Shown here: piece by piece, positions 45,400 to 55,233 of the stretch
How the letters are laid out: each line of letters opens with the position of its first letter
Numbering within the stretch: position 1 is the first letter of the stretch
Assembly (NCBI GenBank): GCA_030015575.1
Contig: CM057351.1
Span: 3,182,001 to 3,246,000, forward strand
Source of the DNA: Agapanthus africanus
Taxonomy: Eukaryota; Streptophyta; Magnoliopsida; Asparagales; Amaryllidaceae
Reading direction: 5' to 3'
DNA: 64,000 bases
Position numbers and translations under genes: made by a program
Notes under the pieces: generated by a model
What the model was told of the DNA's origin: nothing
The model's database searches: none
What the model saw: only the letters and a program-made list of their open reading frames with translations

Positions 45400-47991
45400 A
45401 TGGGACACCCGATCGAAGACTGTTTCACCTTTAAAAACTGGGTCAAAGACCAGTACCAGCAAGGCAGGTTTGCTTTATCCAGCAGCTGGAGGGTAACGCC
45501 GCCACAAAAGTACGAACCCAAAGCCATAAGAGCAGAACCAGATCCACCTCGGTATTGGAAGCGAGCTCGTACTTATCATATGATAACGATATCAAAAGAA
45601 GGGCCCGAGAATATGGACGACCTTCCCTGGTGCTTCGAAAAAAATGACAATGAGGTGATCTCAGAATTTCCACCAGCTCCGAAAGAACTAGAAGATGGCA
45701 TACATACTACTGCAGACAACCTCAAGAAGATTGAGTTGGGGTCGGCAGATGATCCGCGACCAACATTCGTCAGCGAGTTGCTCTCTGAAGAAAGGGTGGC
45801 TGCGTTAAAAGACGTGCTTATGCAACACAGAGATTGCTTCGCATGGAACTATTCCGAGATGCCAGGATTAGATCCAGAGATTGCTGTGCATAAATTAGCA
45901 ATATCCCCGGATATCAAGACAGTCAAGCAGGCGCCGAGAAGGATGCGGCTCGAGCTTGAGATGAGCATTAACGCCGAAGTCAAGAAGCTGATCGATTCTG
46001 GGTTTATCCAGGAAGTACAGTATCCTGACTGGGTCGCCAACATCGTCCCGATAATGAAGAAAAATGGGACAGTACGCATATGTGTGGACTTCCGAGATCT
46101 CAATAAAGCCTGCCCGAAGGACGATTTCCCAGTGCCGGTCACCGAACTGATGATAGATAATACGTCCACTCACGAAGTTTTCTCCTTCATGGACGGCTCA
46201 TCGGGCTACAATCAGATAAAAATGCATCCCGAAAACCAGAAGCACACCGCTTTCCGGACTCCTTTGGGTATATTCTGCTACAAAGTTATGTCTTTCGGTT
46301 TAAAGAATGCCGGTGCCACCTATCAGAGGGCCATGACAAAGATCTTCGATGATCGCATACATGAAATCGTCGAATGCTATATCGACAACCTTGTAGTGAA
46401 GAGCATGTCATACGAAGAGCATTTAGAGCATCTGAAGATCGTATTTCAACGCCTTCGGCAATACAATTTGAAGATGAAGCCCCTCAAATGCGCATTCGGA
46501 GTTTCCTCGGGTAAATTCCTGGGATTCATCATCCGACACCGAGACATCGAGATAGATCCGTCGAAGATCAAGGCGATCATGGAAATGCCACCGCCAAGAA
46601 CTCTCAAACAGCTGTGGTCTCTCCAAGGGAAGCTCGCGTATATACGACGATTTATAGCCAACCTGTCAGGCAAGTGCCGTCCTTACAGCCACCTGATGAA
46701 GAAGGGAACCCCGTTTGTCTGGGACCAAAAATGCCAGAACGCGCTAGATGAGATCAAGCAGTACCTGCAGAACCCGCCGGTGTTAGCTGCTCCAGTCAAG
46801 GGAAAGCCCCTTATTCTTTATACAACAGCCCTTGAGGGAGCCTTAGGCGCATTATGGGCACAAGAGAACGACCAAGGGAAGGAGAGAGCGCTCTACTATT
46901 TAAGCCGAGTTCTTCTGGGGGCAGAAAGCAATTACTCTCCCATTGAAAAGCACGGCCTGGCGTTGATCTTTGCGATAACAAAGCTCAGGCACTACGCATT
47001 GGCACATGAAGTCCGTCTTATTTCAAAGGTGGACCCCCTCAAATATCTAATGTCAAAGGCCATATTGACAGGGAGACTCGCTAAATGGGCCCTGCTCTTG
47101 ATGGAGTTTTCAATAACCTATCAGCCTCTTAAGGCGGTGAAAGGCCAGGCCACTGCCGACTTCCTTGCTAAGCACCCAGTACCTGCCAGTTCTCCTATGA
47201 ATTGCGATCTCCCAGACGAACATGCGTTTGACGCAATCGATGGTGGTGATACCCGATGGGAGCTCTATTTCGATGGAGCATCTTCCGTGAAGAAGCGCAA
47301 ACAAAGTACCCCTATAATCAAATCGGGGGTAGGACTCATCTTTGTAACTCCACAAGGAGGGATAATGCGCTTTGCTTTCTCCCTAACAGAGCCGAGGACA
47401 AACAATGAAGCCGAATACGAAGCTTTGATAGCAGGCCTCGAGATCGCCATCGACATGGGAATTGAAAACCTCCTCATATACGGAGACTCCCAGCTGGTCG
47501 TTAGTCAAGTAAACGGCGACTATCAGACGTGCAAGCCAGAGTTGGTGAAGTATGGCGAAAAAGTGCAACAGCTGTTGACCCAAATTCCCTCCTATACTTT
47601 GGAAAGCATACCGCGCGCGGAAAACAGCAAAGCAGACGCGTTGGCCAAGCTCGCTAAGGAACTGGCTGATGAGAACCTCGATGACGTTAGAATCGTGGTA
47701 CAAAGCTGTCGGGTGCTTGCCCCAGCAGAAATACCCCTGGGATCATCCGAAGAAAAGGGAGCGACTGAACGGACGACCCTACAAATAAAGGACCGTGAGA
47801 AGGCTGAGGATTGGAGAGAAGTCTTTATAGACTGCAAATACCGTCGAACGCCCGAAGATGCGTCCTCAAGACATCAGCTTATGAAACGAGCTATATCTTT
47901 CGCCTTCGTCAATAATACTCTGTACAAGAGATCGTTTGATTCTCTGTGGTTGAGATGCCTAGGACCTGACGAAGCGGAAAGAGTCATTTAG
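45400..47991 (+). pseudogene. pol: Tat reverse transcriptase, RNase H and archaeal-type RNase H
   Basis: An 863-residue open frame. Order: zinc-binding module C-terminus, linker, RT, degenerate gypsy RNase H, then a second RNase H. RT has ICVDFRDLNKACPKDDFPVP and FSFMDGSSGYNQIKM (about residue 260). The catalytic motif reads YIDNLVVKS (327), with the second Asp replaced by Asn, which should abolish polymerisation. The first RNase H (LYTTALEGALGALWAQ, about 473) lacks the catalytic Asp, as is usual in Tat elements. The second has ELYFDGASSVKKRKQ, NNEAEYEALIAGLEIA, IYGDSQLVVSQVNGDY and NSKADALAKLA, all four catalytic acidic positions. It ends with TAG 47989-47991 just before the integrase zinc finger. 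Confidence 0.92.
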
Positions 47992-49059
47992 GAAGTTCAT
48001 GATGGACTCTGTGGTTCTCACCAAGCAGGCCCGAAGATGAAGTTGAAGATCAAACGGATGGGCTACTACTGGCCCACGATGATTCAGGATTGCCTCGAAT
48101 ATGCGAAGCAATGCCACCCATGCCAAATCTATGGGGACTTTATCCATCAGCATCCAAATCCACTACATCCAACGGTGGCTAGCTGGCCGTTCGAGATGTG
48201 GGGAACTGACATAGTCGGCCCCATCGAACCAGCATCGTCGAGAGGACATCGTTTCATCCTGGCAACGACTGATTACTTCTCCAAATGGGCAGAGGCAGTA
48301 CCGTTGAGGGAAGTGAAGACGGAGAATATCCTCCATTTCTTCAAGACGCACGTCATATATCGGTTTGGAACGCCGAGACGGATCATCTCCGATAACGGGC
48401 CAGCTTACAGAAGCCACAAGATCAGTCACTTCGCACAGCAGCATAATATAGACTGGAGATATTCCTCGGTTTATAATCCGCGAGCTAACGGTCTAGCTGA
48501 GGCCTTCAATAAGACTTTGACAAAGATCATGAAAAAGACGGTGTCCCGAAATAAGAAGGACTGGCACGAGAGACTGCAAGAGGCTCTTTGGGCGTATCGA
48601 ACTACGTTCAAGACGGCCACGAACACAACACCATACGCATTGGTATTCGGCACGGAAGCAGTACTCCCCCTCGAGATAGAGCTACCTTCTCTACGAGTGG
48701 CAGTCCACCACGAGTTGACGAACGAAGAAAATGCTCACCATCGGCTAGAAGAGCTTGATGCCCCGGATGAAACACGGCTCATAGCACAACAAAATCTGGA
48801 GGCTTACAAAGCGAAAATGACGCGCTCGTATGAAAGATTGACCAGGCCGAGGACATTCCCCTAAGGCGAACTCTTGCTAGTGGTCAAAAGGCCTATGATC
48901 CCCAATCGCGCCAAGCGAGGAAAATTCGAGCCGAACTATGAAGGCCCGTACGTCATAGACAAGGTCTACCAGGGTGTAGCCTATCTACTCATGGATATGC
49001 ACGGTGAAAGGCCTTTCAGGCCAATAAACGGACGCTTCCTAAAGAAATACTACGCTTAA
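47992..49059 (+). pseudogene. int: Tat integrase, one internal stop
   Basis: Same frame as RT. The zinc finger (HDGLCGSHQAG, GYYWPTMIQDCLEYAK and CHPCQIYG) starts right after the TAG. The D,D-35-E core is complete: MWGTDIVGPIEP, IISDNGPAYRS and NGLAEAFNKTL. A TAA at 48862-48864 replaces the residue after RTFP. The C-terminal part (VVKRPMIPNRAKRGKFEPNY, then GPYVIDKVYQGVAYL and PINGRFLKKYYA) runs to the TAA at 49059. No chromodomain. Confidence 0.9.
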
Positions 49060-49160
49060 TTAGCCACAGCCTAGGTCAATGATAGATGACGACGACTATG
49101 TCCGCTCGCTATCTTCCTAAGCTCAAGCCCTATAAGTAGTAGCCGGCCCTCTTCTCGACG

Positions 49161-49412
49161 GACCGAAACGTCCTTAAACTAATGGCGGACCGAAACGTCC
49201 TTAAACTAATGGCGGACCGAAACGTCCTTAAACTAATGGCGGACCGAAACGTCCTTAAACTAATGGCGGACCGGAACGTCCTTAAACTAACAACGGACCG
49301 GAACGTCCTTAAACTAATGGCGGACCGAAACGTCCTTATACTAATAGCGGACCGAGACGTCCTTAAACTAACAACGGACCGAGACGTTCTTAAACTACTA
49401 CCGCAGCATCTT
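49161..49412 (+). repeat. 27-bp tandem array (nine units)
   Basis: Units GACCGAAACGTCCTTAAACT plus AATGGCG start every 27 bp from 49161 to 49377. The core GTCCTTAAACT is shared with the 24-bp subunits of the 72-bp arrays, so the two arrays have a common origin. The open frame (MADRNVLKL repeated) follows from the 27-bp period and is not taken as a gene. Confidence 0.93.
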
Positions 49413-49506
49413 TAGGCTGACAAGATGAATAAAAAAATATTAAAAAAAGATAGTAAATAAAAATTAAAGACGGTATGTCCATAAGCGAAATGGGCATGGA
49501 TGAAAA

Positions 49507-49572
49507 CCCGAAAGGGCTCCGTGAGTAAAAACAGCAGGGCTACCGGCGAGTGTTTGTGAAAACCCGAAAGGG
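49507..49572 (+). repeat. two CCC-GAAA-GGG mini-hairpins
   Basis: CCCGAAAGGG occurs at 49507-49516 and 49563-49572, each inside the longer word GAAAACCCGAAAGGGC. As RNA each forms a 3-bp stem capped by a GAAA (GNRA) tetraloop. They directly precede the five-hairpin module. Confidence 0.7.
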
Positions 49573-49592
49573 CGCACCCTCGTTAAAGGACA

Positions 49593-50113
49593 CTTGCAAG
49601 GTCCTCACGACCTTGTAAGGAGAAACCACCCGCGTGAGATCCTTATGACTCACAAGGGAACAACACATTTAGGAGTCCTCACGATTCCTAAGGAGAAATT
49701 ACACTTGCGAGATCCTCACGACTCGTAAGGAGAACTCTCTTATGGGACCCTCACGGCTCATAAGACTTGAAAGTCTTAAGTTACAGAAGCCTGAACCTGT
49801 TCTTAAGAAAAACCCCCACAACCTTCGACAATGCCCTACAAGCGGCTCATACTGACCCTTGTATACAATCCACGGGCGCGAATAAACATTTCCCCAGCAA
49901 AGTCCCACCCGTGACTAGGGATATGTCCATATGGTGAGCAACCCTTGTAAGTCCTCTCGACTTATGAGGAGAAAACCCTCTTGTAGGATCCTTACGACTT
50001 ACAGAGGAACATACACTTAGGAATCCTCACGATTCCTAAGGAGAAAATACACCTACAAGATCCTCACGACTTGTAGGGAGAAATACCTTTGTGAGACCCT
50101 TACGGCTCATGAG
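49593..50113 (+). repeat. five-hairpin modules 1 and 2 of the Tat 3' region
   Basis: Ten stem-loops share the apex GATCCTCACGAC (or variants) and are followed by GGAGAAA. Module 1: 49593-49619, 49634-49653, 49669-49691, 49704-49729, 49739-49764. Module 2: 49944-49968, 49978-50006, 50016-50040, 50053-50076, 50089-50112. Stem sequences differ between hairpins and between modules, but pairing is kept, often with G-U pairs. Examples: arms CTTGCAAGGTC with GACCTTGTAAG, CTTAGGAAT with ATTCCTAAG, CTACAAG with CTTGTAG. Confidence 0.85.
49800..49943 (+). other. spacer between hairpin modules
   Basis: Contains the word TATACAATCCACGGGCGCGA, which also occurs at about 50622 (ACAATCCAGGGGCGCAA) and in the LTR at about 27388 (ATACAATCCACGGGT). 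No gene. Confidence 0.5.
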
Positions 50114-50289
50114 ATTAAAAGCCTTAGTCGACAGGACCCTAACCCTGTTCGCTAAGCCACCTTTGTTCGACATCGACAGAGGCATATGATGATTCGCTCC
50201 TGGCAGCATCCCAGTTGTAGCGGTGCTGATGCCGAATCGGTGTCTAAATCCAAGCTTGCAGCGAAAAGCCAGCGAGCCACACATGCATA

Positions 50290-50560
50290 CGAAATAGCCG
50301 AAATGATGGGGCAACTTGCAAACAAAATCAGCAAGTAAAAATGTATGCATGAAAAATAGCCGAAATGATTGGGCAACTCGCAATAAAAAGCAGTGAGTAG
50401 AAAATAAAATAAATAGCCGAAATGATTGGGCAGCTCGCAATAAAAAGCAGCGAGTAGAAAATAAAATAAATAGCCGAAATGATTGGGCACCGCGAAAAAT
50501 AGCCGAAATGATGGGGCGATCGCGACTTTCGCGATATAAAAGCTGAAATGATAGAGCATC
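50290..50560. repeat. short tandem repeat with ATAGCCGAAATGAT core
   Basis: Five copies of ATAGCCGAAATGATTGGGC-like sequence at about 50293, 50355, 50413, 50470 and 50498, with spacing of 62, 58, 57 and about 28 bp. The longer units also hold CGCAATAAAAAGCAG. Minus-strand open frames here (to 194 residues) are repeats of LPNHFGYLFYF and follow from the array. Confidence 0.8.
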
Positions 50561-50871
50561 GTGGAAAAAGAAATAAAATAAAAACGAAATTTATGCCCTA
50601 CAGGTGATATTACCTCAATCCCTGTATACAATCCAGGGGCGCAAACAAAGAAGGGATCACACTCCTTTCCTCCTCCCCAGGTTTCATCAAAAGAAGAAGC
50701 CAAATCTCGAAGGGCCACAAATAACCTAGAGATCATCTCAACATTCGTCTCGTCACAACGGACACAACATCAAGCGAAACGGAACAGCGGCAACCCCCAG
50801 TTCCATGGCTCGGCGATATACATATCACCAAGAGTCAAACCTCCATTCCGTGAAATGTGGATATAATCAGC

Positions 50872-52350
50872 AAAATTCCTGGTTACGCGGAACGCGGATA
50901 ATGTCACTCTTTGATCCCGTGGAAAACGTCCAGAGCGGATCCTGTTCCTCGCAGAGCACGGCAGTGAACCCGTGTAAAGCATCCAGAGCGGAGCCTAGTC
51001 CTCGCCAAACACGGCAGTGAACCCGTGTGAAGCATCTAGTGCAAAATTCCTGGTCACGTGGAACGCGGCTAATGTCACTCTTTGACCCTATGGAAAACGT
51101 CCAGAGCGGAGCCTGGTCCTCGCAGAGCACGGCAGTGAACCCGTGTGAAGCATCCAGAGCGGAGCCTAGTCCTCGCCGAGCACGGCAGTGAACCCGTGTG
51201 AAGCATCTAATGCAAAATTCCTGGTTACGTGGAACGCGGATAACGTCACTCTTTGACCCCGTGGAAAACGTCCAGAGCGGATCCTGGTCCTCGCAGAGCA
51301 CGGCAGTGAACCCGTGTGAAACATCCAGAGCGGAGCCTAGTCCTCGCCAAACACGGCAGTGAACCCGTGTGAAGCATCTAGTGCAAAATTCCTGGTCACG
51401 TGGAACGCGGATAATGTCACTCTTTGACCCCGTGGAAAACGTCCAGAGCGGATCCTGGTCCTCGTAGAGCACGGCAGTGAACCCGTGTGAAGCATCCAGA
51501 GCGGAGCCTAGTCCTCGCCGAGCACGGCAGTGAACCCGTGTGAAGCATCTAGTGCAAAATTCCTGGTTACGTGGAACGCGGATAACGTCACTCTTTGACC
51601 CCATGGAAAACATCCAGAGAGGATCCTGGTCCTCGCAGAGTACGGCAGTGAACCCGTGTGAAGCATCCAGAGCGGAGCCTAGTCCTCACCGAGCACGGCA
51701 GTGAACCCGTGTGAAGCATCTAGTGCAAAATTCCTGGTTACGTGGAACGTGGATAATGTCACTCTTTGACCCCGTGGAAAACGTCCAGAGCGGATCCTGG
51801 TCCTCGCAGAGCACGGCAGTGAACCCGTGTGAAGCATCCAGAGCGGAGCCTAGTCCTCGCCGATTACGGCAGTGAACCCGTGTGAAGCATCCAGTGCAAA
51901 ATTCCTGGTCACGCGGAACGCGGATAATGTCACTCTTTGACCCCGTAGAAAACGTCCAGAGCGGATCCTGGTCCTCGCAGAGCACGGCAGTGAACCCGTG
52001 TGAAGCATCCAGAGCAGAGCCTAGTCCTCGCCGAACACGGCAGTGAACCCGTGTGAAGCATCTAGTGCAAAATTCCTGGTCACGCGGAATGCGGATAATG
52101 TCACTCTTTGACCCCATGGAAAACATCCAGAGAGGATCCTGGTCCTCGCAGAGCACGGCAGTGAACCCGTGTGAAGCATCCAGAGCGGAGCCTAGTCCTC
52201 ACCGAGCACGGCAGTGAACCCGTGTGAAGCATCTAGTGCAAAATTCCTGGTCACGTGGAACGCGGATAACGTCACTCTTTGACCCCGCGGAAAACGCCCA
52301 GAGCGGAGCCTGGTCCTCGCTGAACACGGCAGTGAACCCGTGTGAAGCAT
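50872..52350. repeat. 171-bp tandem array, satellite-like
   Basis: AAAATTCCTGG recurs at 50872, 51043, 51214, 51385, 51556, 51727, 51898, 52069 and 52240, exactly 171 bp each time, giving about 8.6 units. Within each unit a 53-bp piece (CCAGAGCGG to GTGAAGCAT) occurs twice. Units are highly similar. Because 171 is a multiple of three, long minus-strand frames (248 and 156 residues) stay open; I do not regard them as genes. Tat and Ogre 3' regions are known sources of satellite DNA. Confidence 0.95.
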
Positions 52351-52364
52351 CCAGAGCAAGAATT

Positions 52365-52994
52365 GGACTGTAGAGTCCTTAAATCCATGGACTATGATGT
52401 CCTTAACCTCGACCGTAATGTCTTAAAACTAACAATCAACCACCATGATTCTAGACTGATTTTACCTTGGTTCGAGTGTACGTCTCTTCACTCTTTTGAT
52501 ATTCGTCGTTGTAATTCCTCAACGTCTTCAAAGAGGTGATGGGTCCCGGCAACCACACGTTGGACTGTGGAGTCCTTAAATCCACGGACTATGAAGTCCT
52601 TAACCTTGACCGTGATGTCTTAAAACTAACATCGGACTGTGGAGTCCCTAAATCCACGGACTATGATGTCCTTAATCTTGACCGGGATGTCTTAAAACTA
52701 ATATCGGACTGTGGAGTCCTTAAATCCATGGACTACGAAGTCCTTAACCTTGACCGTGATGTCTTAAAACTAACATTGGACTGTGGAGTCCTTAAACCCA
52801 TGGACTATGATGTCCTTAACCTTGATCGGGATGTCTTAAAACTAACATCGGACTGTGGAGTCCTTAAATCCACGGACTATGATGTCCTTAACCTTGACCG
52901 TGATGTCTTAAAACTAACCATGGACTGTGGAGTCCTTAAATCCACGGACTATGAGGTCCTTAACCTTGACCGCGATGTCTTTAAACTACGATAC
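52365..52994 (+). repeat. 72-bp array in Tat 3' region
   Basis: Units start at 52563, 52635, 52707, 52779, 52851 and 52923, exactly 72 bp apart. An isolated unit at 52365-52437 stands before a 125-bp spacer. The spacer and array (from about 52450) match the LTR at about 26600-27000, including TCTTCACTC and AATTCCTCAACGTCTTCAAA. So part of the LTR is present a second time inside the element. The 168-residue open frame is an array by-product. Confidence 0.92.
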
Positions 52995-53063
52995 CTTGAA
53001 AAACATCCCAAAGCAACCCCTGACCCCGTGAAACACGGATAAAGGCATCCGCACCCGGCATTT

Positions 53064-53233
53064 GCAGGTCCTCACGACCTGTAGGGAAGAAAACTCTCTT
53101 GTGAGATCCTTACGACTCTCACGGGAAGATCCGCTTAAGAATCCTCACGATTCTTAAGAAGAACTTACACCTACGGGATCCTTTCGACCTGTAGGGAGAA
53201 AAACTCTTTATGAGACCCTCACGGCTCATAAAG
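53064..53233 (+). repeat. five-hairpin module 3 of the Tat 3' region
   Basis: Stem-loops at 53064-53082, 53101-53121, 53134-53158, 53171-53194 and 53206-53233 have the same order and apex as modules 1 and 2. Arms: GCAGGTC with GACCTGT; CTTAAGAAT with ATTCTTAAG (9 bp, perfect); CTACGGG with CCTGTAG; CTTTATGAG with CTCATAAAG (9 bp, perfect). As in module 2, the next sequence holds an AACCCTG word and then CTAAGCCA. Confidence 0.85.
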
Positions 53234-53519
53234 ATCAAAAGTCTTAGGAGGCAGATCTTAACCCTGAATCCTAAGCCATCGCTACCCTGCAAGGAGACCA
53301 AGATAAATCGTCCGCAAAACACGTTCAATAAAAAGAGACACACCATTGAGAAGAAAAATATGTCTTTTATTCATAACCAAAATGGATACAAAGTATAATT
53401 CATGAAAGAACAAAAAGAAAATACTCTCAACCAGGAGTATGTACAAGAAAGAAAGGAAAAGATACAAGTCTTCAAGCCGGCGGGCGATTTAGCAATTTTA
53501 CTAGCTCATCCTTCTTTTG

Positions 53520-53966
53520 CTAAGTCACGGCTTCATGATTCAGGATCGCCAGAAGACAAGCCTCCGCCTGAGCTTGCTGGACCTGATACGAGGCGAGCCG
53601 GCCTTCGAGTTCTTTCTCAGTGGTCTTGTGAGCCTCGACCTTTTTGCGAGTGAACACGGCAGCTTTATCAAGAGCCACCACCTCTTTGACAGACTCTCGA
53701 AGCACTCGCCAGAGTTCATACGCTTTATTGGCCTTGGCTGTAAGGCTGGTTTGAAGCTCGATCAATGCCTTGGAGGCCAGCTCCCTTTCCGAGAATTTGC
53801 GGCCAAGCCCCTTCTCGCATGAGGCCATGTTCGCTATACATCGCTCTATCAGATCATGCAAGCCCGCTTTCACAGCCGTAGCTTCTGAAACAGGATAGGT
53901 ACGCTCGAGACTGTATAAACAAGCCCGGTTGATGGCCATAGTCGATCTCAGACATGTGCACATCAT
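53520..53966 (-). CDS. antisense ORF a of Tat 3' region, unknown function
   Basis: A 148-residue frame opposite to the element. The sequence is Ala/Glu/Lys/Leu-rich and should be mostly helical (SERELASKALIELQTSLTAK, VEAHKTTEKELEGRLASYQ), probably a coiled coil. Base and residue composition differ from the repeat by-product frames nearby. Extra antisense ORFs between pol and the 3' LTR are known in Tat-lineage elements, and their role is unknown. It may be one exon of a longer antisense transcript together with the frames at 54360-54593 and 55234-55761. Confidence 0.5.
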   Translation of the reverse strand: MMCTCLRSTMAINRACLYSLERTYPVSEATAVKAGLHDLIERCIANMASCEKGLGRKFSERELASKALIELQTSLTAKANKAYELWRVLRESVKEVVALDKAAVFTRKKVEAHKTTEKELEGRLASYQVQQAQAEACLLAILNHEAVT

Positions 53967-54359
53967 CGGGTATGGAAAGCAACAAGAAAATTTCCGACGT
54001 TTATCCTATCAAGCATGCGTTCGCAATTATATGAACATCCGAAAAAGAAATAATATTCGAAGCTCTGATGTGCATGCGACATGATGATAGTGTTGGTGAT
54101 TAAAGAAAGTTCTCATAAGAAGAACACAAAGTTCATTTATGCAAGCAAAAACATACATACGAGTACCAAGCACACATGGAAGTTCAACATAAAGCATGCG
54201 AAAAAGACTAATTTGAATATACTACGCTAACGGGAAAAGGTCACCAAACACGGGATCAGTAGCACAAGGGTTAACAAAACAAAGAACAAAATTCTCCATC
54301 TCTCTCTCTGCTTTCTCCAACACGTCAAAGCGACGGTTCTCGCGAGGCGTCGCCCCCCA

Positions 54360-54593
54360 TCAATTGGCTCCATGTTCGTCTGCGAAAGCAGACATAATAG
54401 CTCGCCGGGCTCTTATCTGGCTCAGCAGGTGAACTGAGCAATCTTTCAAAGCCTGAGTAATCAGGCACGCTTCGTAAAAGCCCTTGAGCTTTTCCTCAGC
54501 CGCGTCAAGCATCGCCAGGGTCATCTCCGCCGGGTGAGGGGGGATGTCGGCAAGCACAGCAGCAAGAATCATCCTGAGCCAGAGGGAACCCAT
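54360..54593 (-). CDS. antisense ORF b of Tat 3' region, related to ORF c
   Basis: A 77-residue frame. Its sequence (LRMILAAVLADIPPHPAEMT, LAMLDAAEEKLKGFYEACLI, LLSQIRARRAIMSAFADE) aligns without gaps over about 66 residues with ORF c downstream on the plus coordinate. Shared residues include LR-I, the LD-AE-K core, Y, LI, D, LL-Q and AI--A. I count roughly 19 identities. This makes chance unlikely and points to an old internal duplication of a helical domain. Confidence 0.5.
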   Translation of the reverse strand: MGSLWLRMILAAVLADIPPHPAEMTLAMLDAAEEKLKGFYEACLITQALKDCSVHLLSQIRARRAIMSAFADEHGAN

Positions 54594-55233
54594 CGGGAGG
54601 GGGGACCCCTACGGATCAAGAGTTCATACACCGCTGAGTTGCATTCATCATCGGTAAGGAGAGGATCTACCAATCATGCAGCAAAACGCGGGATCATCTC
54701 CTCGATAGGCACCTCCCAGGGCTGTCGACGAGCATGAGGGCGGTTGCAGGCCATGGCACTCAGCGGTCTCTCAAGGTAAATCACACCAAAGTGAGAATAG
54801 ATTTCTCTGTGAAGAGAAAATAGACTATGGCCTCAAGACTATAAAGGGGAGCATTAAATGCTGCGCGCGAAAAAAATTGCATGGTGAAACCCATTCCAAG
54901 GCCTAGAAAAGGGGAGACATTGGAAATCAGGAAAAGGAGCGATTTCCAAGGCACCTTGTCTGCATCTAATGCCATGCATAGAAATATGGCATAAAAAATT
55001 GAATAGCCCCATAAAAGTCCCCTCACGTGTGGAGCACGTGAGCAACATGCTTGGTGTGTACTAGAAAATGAAATAATTCCCTGTAAGCTAAACACATCGG
55101 TAGCAACAATAAAAAAAATGCTGATGAATATATGACAAAATCCCACAAAAAAAAGGGTGTGCAAACACATGAGGACATAATAAGATTCATCATTCATGCT
55201 TTAAAAGGTTCATACAAAATAAAAAGGAAACGT

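Noticed and set aside
49182-49415. Frame with repeated MADRNVLKL
   Set aside because: By-product of the 27-bp array.
50152-50736. 194-residue minus frame with LPNHFGYLFYF repeats, which looks membrane-like
   Set aside because: Falls on the 57-62-bp repeat, and the hydrophobic look comes from the repeated TTT-rich strand.
50867-52156. Long minus-strand open frames of 248 and 156 residues with repeated motifs such as SHGFTAVLCEDQDPLWTF
   Set aside because: They lie entirely in the 171-bp array. The period is a multiple of three, so any open frame in one unit stays open in all. No sign of coding selection.
50872-52350. Possible CRISPR-like array
   Set aside because: Units are continuous 171-bp tandem copies without spacers, in a plant retrotransposon.
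52536-53042. 168-residue frame with repeated DCGVLKSTDYDVLNLDRDVLKL
   Set aside because: By-product of the 72-bp array. The same array lies in the LTR, where it is not coding.
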